Shown here one piece after another: positions 34,280-51,457 of a DNA stretch of 64,000 bases (position 1 is its first letter; each line of letters opens with the position of its first letter). Below the pieces are notes generated by a model, which was given only the letters and a program-made list of their open reading frames with translations, was not told the DNA's origin and did no database searches. The DNA is from Myoxocephalus aenaeus (lineage: Eukaryota; Chordata; Actinopteri; Perciformes; Cottidae), in the NCBI GenBank assembly GCA_038501785.1, contig JBAMJR010000013.1, positions 6,101,501-6,165,500 on the forward strand. The letters are read 5' to 3'. The position numbers and the translations under genes were made by a program.

Positions 34280-34785
34280 TGGGAGTTTGTGAAAAGTTTA
34301 TTGTGGCAGAGGATACAATAAGTTAAGACCTAGGGATGGGTTGGATTCATTTTGATGGCCAGTCCTGGGCCAAACCTTTGGGTCACTTCACTGGCAGATG
34401 GAGAGCCGGTCAGGCTGCAAATGAAAGGAGGGGGTGGTCATCATCATCCCACCTTTCCCTCCATCACTGCTCCACTTTAGAAAACCAGTGACGATAGAAA
34501 TCCCCAATGAGACACAGTGACTTGTGTGAAGATTAGGAAATCTCATGGGTAATCAGGACGGCTTGCCGAACAGCAGAAAAAAGAGGAGGAGGAGAGGGAA
34601 AAAAAGCACCAGTTTGAAAAAAAGAAGAAAAAAAAGTGTAGACCAAAGCAAAAAGGGTTCAGGAAATGACATCTCATAGTCCTTTGTTCCCCCGCTTCCT
34701 CAGGTGACACAGGAAACAGCGAGTGGATGTCGCGACACCATGGGGTCTGCACATACACGATGCTCACCAGCGCAGTGGCAGGTCC
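34280..34785 (-). other. myl1: MYL1 3' untranslated region (inferred)
   Basis: Lies between the TAA stop and the poly(A) signal. It is A/G-rich on the + strand near 34576-34640 and has no open frame of interest. Confidence 0.5.
34297..34302 (-). terminator. myl1: Putative MYL1 polyadenylation signal (AATAAA on minus strand)
   Basis: TTTATT on the + strand, about 485 nt after the MYL1 stop in the direction of transcription. Confidence 0.55.
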
Positions 34786-40049
<5,264 letters not shown>

Positions 40050-40170
40050 TTCAAGCTGATGGTGGAAGAACTTTGTTCCTGAAGCTCAGACAATTCCCGG
40101 TTCGGATGACAACACAAGGAGTGTAGCACAGAGTGGAGTGGACTCGGAGCAAGGTATCACCTCTGGGGCG

Positions 40171-40181
40171 TATATATATAT
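40171..40181 (-). promoter_or_regulatory. myl1: MYL1 TATA box
   Basis: An alternating TA run about 120 nt upstream of the ATG. It would place transcription start near 40145 and leave a 5' UTR of roughly 95 nt. Just upstream (40186-40195), GGAAAAATAG on the minus strand is a near match to a MEF2 site, which would fit a muscle promoter. Confidence 0.55.
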
Positions 40182-40314
40182 GAGGCTATTTTTCCTCTTG
40201 ACCCCCGTCAACGTTGTCCCTGTGTGAGGATTGGATGGCGGTGGAAGGGGTGTGCGACTTTTCTAAACATGGAATAGAGGGGCTGCGGCCCAGAACGAAC
40301 GTGTTTATTTACGC

Positions 40315-40321
<7 letters not shown>

Positions 40322-40388
<67 letters not shown>
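40322..40388. repeat. (TA)n microsatellite
   Basis: About 33 TA units, roughly 140 bp upstream of the putative MYL1 TATA box. Confidence 0.97.
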
Positions 40389-40395
<7 letters not shown>

Positions 40396-41290
40396 ACGAA
40401 AACACTGGGGAGGGTGTGAAAGGTTCCCTGGGGACGTCCGATTTTCTGCGCACCACACGTCAACAGTTCCACTTTTACGACGTTAAAAGACGAATGAAGT
40501 TGGGCCCCATTTCATCCTCTGTAATCTGATGGAATAGATAACACTAATCGGTAATAGCCCCTCAAAGTAAACGAATCAATAAAGCCTTTAATGAGCACTG
40601 AAAAGGGGAGAGAGAGTGCACTATAAAGTGAAGACCAGATCACGTGTGGAGTTGCACAACTTACTCGTTCCGGTAAACACCAGTCCGTATCAGGTAGAAA
40701 TGTATGTTTCAATGAATGGTCAGGAATAAGATACTGGAGATACGGCGAGGAGGGTTTCCAAAAAAAGAGAAAAAAGTTCCTGGTCATAATTATGCCATGA
40801 TCATAAGCCTATAATCAGTGCAGATCTGACATGTATTGTAGTTTAACTTCACCTAATTTCAGGATTTGATCCACCTTTATCCTTAAAGCCAGATCTGCAG
40901 GAATAATGTCTCACTTTGACAGTTTAAGCAGTTTTAAAAAGTCAAAATGCCAATGTGATTAGACTTTATTCACCGTAATATTATTGATGTGGGTATGCAA
41001 CTCATATCTGACTATCTGCTCGACTCATCATTGGCTCCATCTTTACCAACTGCTGTGTAGCCAAGCATTGCACTGAACATTATCTGAAATATAGCATAGA
41101 TCCCGGGGTTTCCAAAATTATGGTATATATTAGCCGACATCAGGTTGAATTGGGGGTCAATTTAAATAAAATGTGTATACAATGATGCTCAACATATCTG
41201 CATTTGATGTAATGGTGTAGCCATATAGAACATGACATATGTGTTGAATATTTAACTCAGTATGAGCAACTTATATCTGCCTTCGGCGTT

Positions 41291-41767
41291 GTGATGAAAC
41301 CAACACATTTAGATATATCAGTGTTGACGCCACACAGTGTGGAAAACGTCAGAAGAAATAAATGCAACTGGAAGTTTGTGGAAACTGTGAAGAAGCAACT
41401 GATCAAACTAGTTCAATTCGTGCAGTCAACGGACCAGGCTTTAGGTGGACAGGTGGTGGAAGAGGTGTCTGTGAGATCTAATATCAAGCCATTGTTTATT
41501 TCTGTCCCTGACAATGTGAGTTGGGTAGAACAGCACCTGTGTTCAATTGAGTGCTTCGTTGGTAGGGTGAGCGGTCAGCACCACTCCAAAGACGGATGTG
41601 ACGTAAAAGCACAGGGCGATGGAGATGTAGTGGAGCTTTCAGCTGCTAATGTCAGTAACCCAGACAAGGCTAAGAGTGCAAATTCGGTCTCCTTAATTCT
41701 ATTCTATATTTGTCTCTCAGTGCCAGCGGTGCAGCCCTGCCCCTACCACCATGACAGGGCCTGGTGA
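41291..41767 (+). other. Unassigned open frame of 158 codons
   Basis: The frame opens MMKPTHLDISVLTPHSVENV and ends HDRAW. I recognise no domain, signal peptide or repeat, and no splice borders or promoter mark it. It is longer than most chance frames nearby but could be chance or a remnant of a mobile element or pseudogene. Confidence 0.2.
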
Positions 41768-43339
41768 CGAAGGAAGCGCATAAATTCCCCACCCTATGGC
41801 GCCCCCCTGCTTTCCCTGACCCTAGCTCCACGAGGGCAAGCCAGAGAAAGCCTCAGTCCCTCAGCTGTCATCAGGGCTCACCCGAGGCACCCCACTGCAC
41901 CTTCTCCGAAGTCTGACTTCCCATTACCCCTCCCCCTATAGAAACTCTGCCCCAGTCCTTGCACCTGTGCTGCAGTCCAATCTGAGCTCCACTATAGAGT
42001 CTTAATGGAGTTTTTTTCCAGCAACCTGAACAAACAGGGTTCTAAATATGTTTAGGTGTACTGTTACTGAGTCATTCTAAGTATCACATTCGCGAAGATA
42101 AACAATCTTCTAATCTGAATATACATATAACCATTTACTTATTCATTCATCATCTTCTTTGGGAAAGCCATACTGGAGCTGTGAGGTCAGATCTTTTAAA
42201 AGGCGGAAGCGGCTTCAACTGCACAATTAAGGCCACAACAGAGCCACATGCCGGGTCAAGATCACTTTCCACCCCTGCTATCCATGATGGCAGAATGAGG
42301 AAACTTAATTTAAATGTCTGCTGGTCTGAAGCTGTGCATCCTGCCTTTTGTTTACATTTGGTAAAGCCTTTGTAGAAAACAGCATTGTGTGCAGCATCTG
42401 TGTAAATCAACATTGCTAAAGTTCTTGTCAGAAAAGCCTTCCTCAAAAAGACACTATATATAGTTATATTTATCCAGACACTTCTCAGAAGGGATTTTCT
42501 TTTTTTTTCATGGTTTGCGCAACACTTTGCACGGATCAGTGTGAAGCTCAGTGTGAAGCCACATAAGTTGGTGGCATTATATCAAATCCTACATCTCTGG
42601 CTAAAACAACCAAGACAGAGGCACGGGTAACCATTTATTTTGGTTTTGTGACAAACCACAGCAGCATTTAAAAGCTGTCTTTCACAATGCAGTGGCCTGT
42701 CTCCATGTTTATTGGAATACAGCAACACAAGCTCTTCAGATTGGGCTCCGCTCTTGCATGTGCAATACAGTCACCAGTTAGGGAAAGAGATCTCTGATGT
42801 TTAGTTGGTTAGTTAAGGTTTGCAATGTAAATCATGTGCCATGCTCACATTTTCTTATGAGCAAAAGTACAGATGAGTTTGATGAGAATGTCATTAATTT
42901 AGCAGGAATCTAGATTGTTTTCTTCTTCTAATGGCAATAAGTCCAATAGTTAGTAATAGTAACTTCCACTTTTCACTGAAAACCAGAAATGTGAACCTCA
43001 TGCTGGTGAAAAAGAGGATCACCTCATATGAGTCATATGGATCTGAACTAAATGTGTCAATCCATCAAATATTAATAATTCAGTCTGGACCAAAGTCATA
43101 TTAACCAACTGAATGAAAGACATTGTCATAGCGCTATGCTGCTATGGTTAAAAAAGTTGTATATACTGTACCGTCAATGTATAAACCTTATCATATGGGT
43201 AGGATCTATTGTTGAGTTTTAATGTTGACCAGATACCTTAAAATCCAACAGCAAAAGCACTATGTATGAAAAGAGGATATAGCTATAGCCTGCATGAATT
43301 TAAATTCAGTGGGCAGACCCAAATCCCAGTTTAATACTA

Positions 43340-43342
<3 letters not shown>

Positions 43343-43389
<47 letters not shown>
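43343..43389. repeat. (TA)n microsatellite
   Basis: About 23 TA units in A/T-rich intergenic DNA. Confidence 0.97.
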
Positions 43390-43398
<9 letters not shown>

Positions 43399-45589
43399 CC
43401 CATATTAAAACTAACATGTTATAATAAAAAGGGCTAAATAAGTATAAAGAGATAACTAAGCTTGTATTTTCATGAATTTGTGCATTTACTAATCACTAAT
43501 GCAAGTTATGGAAATATCTGTCATTTTCCAAGCTCAAACAAAACTGATCTATAAATATGCTAGTTAGGGCCAAGACCATGAATGACAGCTGTCACATCTA
43601 TTGATATTTACTTGACCTGTGTTCCTTTTTTGGCAGTCAGGTCTAACAGCTGGCCAACACAAGCTCTAAAAGTGTGGTTCTTCTGCCCTTTTCTACAACC
43701 ATCATGTTTTTCATTTAGAGCTGAGCCAGAGCCGTGTCTGTGCTACGAGTCCACACTTCCTGTTAAAAGTTCATGATATTAAATTGAAATAATTTGTTCT
43801 CCACAAGTAATGGCCCCCATATTGCCTTCCACGCACAAAGGTTTATAGATATTCAGCTTCTAGCTCCCTCCATGTGTTTCAAACATTATCATGCATATTA
43901 TGTTGAGCCTGATGGGAATAAGATCAGTGATCATTATGGGGAATTGGGATGTTAAAGCATCAGCAAACAATAATGGGAAGAAACAAACAAAGTGGAGTAA
44001 AGAATGGAGCCGAACAAATGGGGTGCATTTAAAGAACAAAAAGAAAAAAGATTATTAGCCAGCTACTTCTTTTTATTTAAATAATTCCACCTTATTTGCA
44101 TGAACATTCTGGAGAGATATTGCAGCTATAAGACAGGGATGCTGCAGGCTAAGATCTCACACGCTGGGATGAAAAATATGTTAATCAAATACAGCAGAGA
44201 AGAAGGAAAACTAGGTGGATTTTCATCTCCGAAGACAACAAATTCTGGAATTTCTGGATTGTGTCAGTTTAGACTGAAGATTAGATAGATGTGAGAGGAA
44301 GGGCTTTCGGGGGATTTTCTTTTGCAAACTAGGATGCTTGGATCAATCCTTTCTATGTCACCTCCTCACCCTCTAGCTCTGTCCTTTGGCGGAGGGGTTT
44401 GCTTCAGGTCAGGCACTATAACTGTCTCCTCTCAGGAATGATGGTGTGATCTAAAGCACTTATGCCCGCTTGCTGCAATGCATTAGTGACCTCTCAAATT
44501 CACCCTCAGTTCACAGTATTATCAGAAATAAATGTAATTTATACTAACAGTACCAGGACTAAAACATCAACCATTAAGATGTGAGCTGCACAGTGAAGTT
44601 CTGGGAAAGACAAAGACGACCTTTGGGACCTCCTATGTTAAGTATGATTAATGAAATGTGAAGAGAAAATATCATGCCACGAGTGCAGTGTGAGGAAGAA
44701 TTCCAAAGATGCCGTGCGCTCCCAGGTCACTGGCATTTTTACTCCACGGGGAGTTGGCGTGTCGAGTGGGTTGCTGTCGAGAAGGAAAAGTCAGGGAGCA
44801 CCGATGGACTTCCTTTGCCTCAAGAAATGCAGCAGAGGTCAGCCACGTTTGATGACTAGAGAGTCGGCTTTGGACTCTGGTTGTATCCACTCGCCTGCTT
44901 TTCAAACCTTTCAAAGTGCTTCCTTCCCTGCCCTCCAACCACACCAAAAGGAATGAGGCTGTAACTGAGCCCGGGGGCACAGATGGAGCCTATTTATAGT
45001 CTCTACAGAGAGGTGTGAAGTTTCTTGGGATTTCTAAGAGCGGGGGCCATGACTCCTTAAGGGGGCTGATACATGCTCTCTTTCCCTCTCTGACTCTCTC
45101 ATAAGCCCTCCACTGGCCACACAGGAATTAGATGGGGCCAGGCTAAACAAAGCTACTCGTTGGCCGTTTTACTGGGGACACTACCTCACTACAGAGGAAG
45201 GGAATCCGATATCGGCCTAAAGAGACAGTCTCCTCCTTTTCTTTCCAGCTGATGACTTAGTCTTCCTTTTACAACTCTGGAGGCTAAAGTTGCCATCACC
45301 CAAAACAAGAATGCAGATGCTATGCAGGGTCTTCTTCTAACTTGACAGCACATACTGTCATGTGGTGACAAGATGTGAACAAAGTACAATTCTAAAGATG
45401 GTGATAATAGTATACATGTTAACCCCATTACAGTTCGGAGGGCTTGAGTGAACCTATAGACCCTTTTGATGGTCAATTTGATTAATGCAAAGGGTAATTG
45501 AATGTAATAACACAATGTTACATTTATAAGTATTTGAGAATAATTTTACATATGTATTTTAAGATCTATTAGGTTGTTCACCATGTAGA

Positions 45590-46075
45590 ACTGGACTTAC
45601 TCTGATGGTACTAGTACTACTACCAGCTAGTACGGCTCACTATCATGCAAAATCCAGCAAAAGTGTGACACTAAAGAACAAAATCAGGCTCAAACAACTA
45701 TAAAGATGGAGCACATCACTCCAGTTCTCAAACGTTTTGCACTGACTTCCTGTGATAAAGAATTGATTCTAAAAATGGTTAAGGGCCAAAATGCATTTCT
45801 CATCGGCTGCTACGTTATGAACCACTGAGTCAAAACTAAGCATGAAGAAGCACTCTGCAGTTTTTTGCATCTATGCCAGAAAACCTGAAGTCTTCTCCAA
45901 CTCTTTTGAATCGGGGCTTAAAGCTTATCTGTCTTCGAGTGCCTTTTGATTTATTAAATGTGGGACTATTCATATTTTATACTGCACTGTACATTGTATT
46001 CTCCTGTTTATGTATAGGGTAAAAAGCCCTTTGAATTACCTTGATGTCAAAAGATGATACACAAGTCAATTTTGG
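45590..46075 (+). mobile_element. Decayed LINE 3' end (L2-like)
   Basis: The order of phrases is that of a fish L2-type LINE tail: CATCACTCCAGTTCTCAAAC (about 45714), CACTGACTTCCTGTGATAAA, CTTTTGAATCGGGGCTTAAA, CTTATCTGTCTTCGAGTGCC and finally CCCTTTGAATTACCTTGATG. All reading frames are broken. Family is assigned from memory. Confidence 0.6.
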
Positions 46076-46960
46076 TTAGAATGATATATAAAGTGCCAAT
46101 ATCTTCTAACTGGTATGTCAGCCTAATCCGGTGCTGAACAAACACCGTCATAGATACTTGAAACAACCATCCATTATTTCTGTCATCTCAGGGCCGAAAC
46201 TGTGCTCGGAAACCTGGCACAGAGAAAAGAGAGGGAGCCTGCCTGTCTATTCACGTCCTCTCTTAAGCTTGGTCACCATCTGAAACTCATTCTTGAAACC
46301 GCAGACAATGTGAGGTCTCTCCGCCGAGGACAGACACTGGAGCTCATTAGTCCACACCGTGGCCAATCAGGGGAAGCATTTGGGGGGCAGCTAATCACAG
46401 CCCTCCCCGCAATAAAGGGCCATACAGCACAGGCTTCTCGGGTTCTCCCAATCATTGCCGAGCAATTTTCCACTGTATGTGATTCATTGTTGACTTTAAG
46501 TGTGCTGCTTTTTTTAGGGCATAACTTTTTGAAAATAGAAAAAGAGTATCTAAAAATAAAAATGGTTAATAAAACGGATCTTGTAGAATTTATAGGTAGA
46601 AGGCTTGTGAAGAAATGGTGACAATTGTGTGTGAGATGAAACACCAACTTTCATCAGCACTGGTTTACATTCCTTCACTTTTCAAGAAAGCTTCATATGA
46701 TAAGCTTTGGGTATTAGCACTCTATTTTGCAGATAGAAGTATGCCTGTTTACTCCTCATTACACTCTCTGATGTTCTGGCATTTTTTTGTAAAAAAAAAA
46801 GTAAAGTAAAAGATGTCAGGTGTTTGACTTGTGTATGGAATTGTGAGACAGTGGAGACATTTAGCAAGGAAAATTGTTTTATCTTTACTTTATTCTACTG
46901 CAATTCATATATATCCTCCATTTCCTCAACTCTTATGGGTCTTTTGCAAAAACATTAAAC

Positions 46961-46973
46961 ATGTTTTCTAAGA
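46961..46973. repeat. LINE target-site duplication, left copy
   Basis: ATGTTTTCTAAGA, repeated exactly at 49514-49526. The first three bases may belong to the element's ATGG tail. Confidence 0.9.
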
Positions 46974-49513
46974 TGTTGGAGTTTTTCCCGGAGAACGAGA
47001 GGGTCGCCTCCCTGCGCCTACGGGTTGCGCGGGGAGTAAGGCTCTGACTGTTGTCTGTGCTTATGCACCGAACAGCATTTCAGAGTATCCGGCCTTCTTG
47101 GAGTCGGTGGGAGGGGTCCTGGAAAGGGCGCCGCCTGCCGACTCCATAGTTCTCCTGGGGGACTTCAACGCTCACGTGGGCAATGATAGAGAAACCTGGC
47201 GGGGCGTGATTGGGAGGAATGGCTTGCCTGATCTGAACCCGAACGGTGTTTTGTTGTTGGACTTCTGTGCTAGCCACCGTTTGTCCATAATGAACACCAT
47301 GTTCGAGCATAAGGCGGTTCATAAGTGTACTTGGTACCAGAGCACCTTAGGCCGGAGATCAATGATCGACTTTGTAATCGTATCATCTGATCTGGTCTTG
47401 GACACTCGGGTGAAGAGAGGAGCAGAGCTGTCAACTGATCACCACCTGGTGGTGAGTTGGATCAGATGGCGGGGGAGTCGGCTAGAAAGACCTGGCAAGC
47501 CCAAACGTGTGGTGAGGGTGAACTGGGAACGTCTGGCGGAGGATCCTGTCCGGGAGGTCCTCAACTCTCACCTCCGTAAGAGCTTCTCACACATCCCGAG
47601 GGAGGCTGGGCACATGGAATCCGAGTGGACCATGTTCAAAGCCTCTATTGTGGATGCGGCCGCCAGGAACTGTGGTCAGAAGGTCATCGGTGCCTGTCGT
47701 GGCGGTAACCCGAGAACCCGGTGGTGGACACCAGGGGTGAGGGAAGCCGTCAAGCTGAAGAAGGAGGCCTTTCGGGCCTGGTTGGCCCAGGGGTCTCCTG
47801 AAGCAGCTGACGGGTACCGGCAGGCCAGAAGGGCTGCAGCTGTGGTTGTCGCGGATGCTAAAACTCGGGCATGGGAGGAGTTCGGGGAGGTCATGGAGAA
47901 GGACTTTCGGTTGGCCTCAAGGAGGTTCTGGCAAACCATTCGGCGGCTCAGGAAGGGAAAGCAGGGCCTACCCCAGGCTGTTCTCAGCGTGGGGGGGGGA
48001 CTGCTGACCCGGACTGTGGACATCGTCGTGCGGTGGAAAGAGCACTTTGAGGAACTCCTAAACCCGGCCAACATGTCCCCTGGAGAGGGGGCAGCGCCTG
48101 AAGTCCTTGGGGTGGTTGCACCCATATCCCTGGCAGAGGTCACTAAGGTAGTCAAAAAGCTCCTTGGTGGCAAGGCGCCGGGGTGGATGAGATCCGCCCT
48201 GAGATGCTGAAGGCGCTGGACATTGTTTATGCCAGGGTGCATTGCTTATGCCAGGGTGCTGGAAAGGAGGCTCCGACCGCTTGTCGAACCTCAGATTCAA
48301 GACGAACAGTGTGGATTCCGTCCCGGCCGTGTAACAGTGGACCAGCTCTTTACCCTCGCAAGACTACTGGAGGGGTCCTGGGAGTTCGCCCAACCAGTCT
48401 ACATGTGCTTTGTGGACTTGGAGAAGGCTTTCGACCGGGTGGTTTTGTGGGGGGGGTGCTGCGGGAGTATGGGGTGCCGGACCCGTTGGCACGGGCCATC
48501 CGGTCTCTGTACGCGTGCAGTAGGAGCTGTGTTCGTATCCTCGGTAGTAAGTCAGACACGTTCCCAGTGGGTGTTGGTCTCCGCCAGGGCTGCCCTTTAT
48601 CACCGGTCCTGTTCGTGACTTTCATGGACAGGATATCTAGGCGCAGCCAGGGGGCGGAGAAAATCCGGTTCGGGAGTCTCGGAATCGCATCTCTGCTGTT
48701 CGCAGATGATGTGGTCCTGTTTGCCTCCTCGGACCGTGACCTCCAGCATTAACTGGGGCGTTTTGCAGCTGAGTGTGAAGCGGCAGGGATGAGAGTTAGC
48801 ACCTCCAAATCTGAGGCCATGGTGCTCTGCCGGAAACCGGTGGACTGCTCCCTCCAGGTGGGGACAAACTGCCTACCCCAAGCGAAGGAGTTCAAGTACC
48901 TCGGGGTCTTGTTCACGAGTGAGGGTAAGGTGGAGCGTGAGATCGATAGGCGGATCGGTGCGGCTGCAGCAGTAAACCAGGCGCTGTACCGGTCCGTCTT
49001 GGTGAAGAGGGAGCTGAGCCGGAAGGCGAAGCTCTCCATTTACTGGTCGGTCTACGTTCCAACCCTCACCTATAGTCACGAACTCTGGGTCGTGACCGAA
49101 AGAACGAGGTCTCGGATACAAGCGGCCGAAATTAGCTTCCTCCGTAGGGTGGCCGGGCTCAGCCTTAGAGATAGGGTAAGGAGCTCGGACATCAGGAGGG
49201 AGCTTGGAGTCGAGTCGCTGCTCCTTCGTGTCGAAAGGAGTCAGCTGCGGTGGTTCGGGCATCTAGTCAGGATGCCTCCTGGACGCCTCCCATTAGAGGT
49301 TTTCCAGGCACGTCCAACTGGTAGGAGACCCTGGGGAAGACCAAGGACACGCTGGAGGGATTATATCTCCCGGCTGGCCTTGGAACGCCTCGGGATCCTC
49401 CAGGATGAGCTGGAAAGTGTTGCGGGTGAGAGTGAAGCCTGGGTCGGTCTGCTGAACCTGCTGCCACCGCGACCCGACCCCTGATAAGCGGCCGAAAATG
49501 GATGGATGGATGG
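46974..49513 (+). mobile_element. 5'-truncated, inactivated RTE/Rex3-type LINE
   Basis: The copy starts inside the AP-endonuclease domain (LLGDFNAHVG, about 47152; TDHHLVVSWI, about 47434). It continues through reverse transcriptase (DEQCGFRPGR; CFVDLEKAFDRV; RQGCPLSPVLF; LLFADDVVLF with the FADD core) to a C-terminal RWFGHLVRMPPGRLP...RWRDYISRLA region and a TGA at 49484. The 3' end is ATGG repeats. It is dead: a frameshift near 47035, loss of RT sequence around 48215-48240, further shifts near 48440-48470, and a TAA at 48749-48751. GATG-type tails and 5' truncation fit fish Rex3 (RTE clade), from memory. Exact flanking duplications show a target-primed insertion. Confidence 0.93.
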
Positions 49514-49526
49514 ATGTTTTCTAAGA
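49514..49526. repeat. LINE target-site duplication, right copy
   Basis: Exact copy of 46961-46973, directly after the ATGG repeats. Confidence 0.9.
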
Positions 49527-51331
49527 GTGGAGATTACTGGCAAACTAATAAATTTGTTCTTATTTTTTGTTTTCTTGTTAACGTATACAATGGGCTTAAA
49601 TGTTAAATAGTATCTAGTGTATGTGGTGACAAAGGATCCAAAAAAGTCAAAAAATACATGTCAATGGCAATACTCTAGAACTAATAAAAAGTTACATTGC
49701 ATATAGAGTACATGAGCCATTATCATCTTGATCAGTCTGGTTAAACAGCATGGACTTCATTGTATCCCATGTTATGGACAAATGACAATAAGACAAATAA
49801 TGATTCATTATAATTTGTCAACCATGCTTGACTGGTTTAGCAAAACCGTCTGTTTTACTTAACCCAGTTACCTTCTGTTTAGTTCCACAAATAAATAGCC
49901 TATACTGCTACACATGTTGTAGTCTGTTGGACACTGTGGACCAGGTATTTCGCAACGATAAGAATAATGGTACTTTTCATTTATTTTAATGTACCACTTT
50001 CTATGCAATATAAATATACACATGTGTTTTTTAGCTGTAAACCTTAACATGCTGCAGCTAAATTAAACGCCCCTCAGTTCTTACTGTAACTCATCGAGCT
50101 GCACTGTCAATCTTGTTAGCATGCATCACCACTGGATGTCCCCAGTGCTCCACAGATACTGAACAGGAGTGCAGACTGGTTTTAAACAAGGGGAACGTGT
50201 CCTGAAGTTAACAAGTGGGTTTAGAAAAGTGCAGAGGACTTGCACAAAACTAAAGTATACCAAAGTGTGAAATTAAGTCTATAAGTAGATAATTATCATG
50301 CATGTTAGTGAATTCAGTGACATACTGTAGGCCTACAATCTGTCTTTCCAAGTCCAATTTCAGGAGAGTGGAGGTATTTCCTGATCCACACAAGTCCTAT
50401 TACTCACACCCACTTTGTTCAGACTGCTGAACCCAGCATAGTGGCAGTCAGGCAGCCTTCTCCACAGAGGAACAATCTTGCAGTGATCAGCAAATACACA
50501 CACAGCTCTAATCCCACCACCATGCAGCCTGTCCATGGTCAGTTTGCCTTTTCTTTTGCCGGCAACTGGCATCAAAGAAGAAAAAAACAAACTGTAAAGA
50601 GTTTGTTGCACTGAAAGCACTACAGACAAGTTTACTGCAGGCAGGCGCATTCATTCTTTCGACATCTACTTCTTTTTAGTTTATTTTCAGTGTCCTAGAA
50701 TGTGGGCTGTAAACAATATTTCTCACAGCAATCTTTCTAAAGCTTTCGGTGTGGAAACAAAATGAAAGACAGTTATTTATAATGAAGGAGAATGTGAACT
50801 TTTTTGTTTGTTTCAATGTTAGCCTTTAATTAATGGTGCTCAAACGTATTAATACAAAAACTAACAACTAAATAACATATATGATGAACTAATACAACAC
50901 AGCAAGTGCAATGACTGAGACTAGCCTATACAAGATTAACACTTTGGTGCACTCGAAAGAGTTCAACTTATTTGGCCTTATTTGTTCTCACCTACAATCG
51001 TGTGAGTTTTACAGTTTATACCGATGTGAATTCCGTTCATACCTAGTTTGACAGAGTAGGCGTTTTCCTGGGAACCAATCAAAACGCTCTGCGCTTCATG
51101 GGTTGAGGAAAACTACGCCACGCGGGCCAATACAGACCCACTGTTTCAGGCGCTCGGCTGAACTGTCTGTAACAACACGAGGGGCAGCCCGAAACTTTTT
51201 CAACTGTCTCCTAAATGAACACGTAGCCTAATTGCACTGTTCTAGACAGTGCGAATACTTCAGCCTTTTCATATCGGGGAACTTCTCATTCACGTCTGTG
51301 CAACTTTACCCAACGAGTAATTTAGGCTAAC
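49527..51331. other. Intergenic region and CPS1 promoter area
   Basis: No gene seen. Near the right end are two CCAAT boxes (51075-51079 and about 51126-51130), some 200-260 bp before the CPS1 ATG, in a moderately CpG-containing stretch (51050-51200). No clear TATA box is found. Confidence 0.5.
51075..51130 (+). promoter_or_regulatory. cps1: Putative CPS1 promoter CCAAT boxes
   Basis: GAACCAATCA at 51073-51082 and GGGCCAATAC at about 51123-51132, upstream of the first coding exon. Function is inferred from position only. Confidence 0.35.
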
Positions 51332-51457
51332 ATGACAAAAATCCTGTTAGCTTACAGCGTTGTTAAATCTCTGAGACAAGGATGTGTGGTTGGCAGAAGA
51401 GTAGGAGACACCTCTGCGTGGCTGAGGCTTCAAACTACTAAACTGTTTAGCGTGAAG
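51332..51457 (+). CDS. cps1: CPS1 exon 1: start and mitochondrial presequence
   Basis: 42 codons opening MTKILLAYSVVKSLRQGCVV and ending LFSVK|GTAAGT. Human CPS1 begins MTRIL and has LLSVK at the same junction. Arg/Lys-rich and poor in acidic residues, as expected for import. Confidence 0.94.

Larger units (their letters stand above)
40389..46960. other. Intergenic region between MYL1 and the LINE insertion
   Basis: No recognisable gene. It holds a TA repeat (43343-43389), a decayed LINE 3' end (45590-46075) and an unassigned open frame (41291-41767). LANCL1, which lies between MYL1 and CPS1 in mammals, was not seen. Confidence 0.55.

Noticed and set aside
47676..48300. Minus-strand frames over the LINE
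   Set aside because: Antisense of the endonuclease/RT reading frames.
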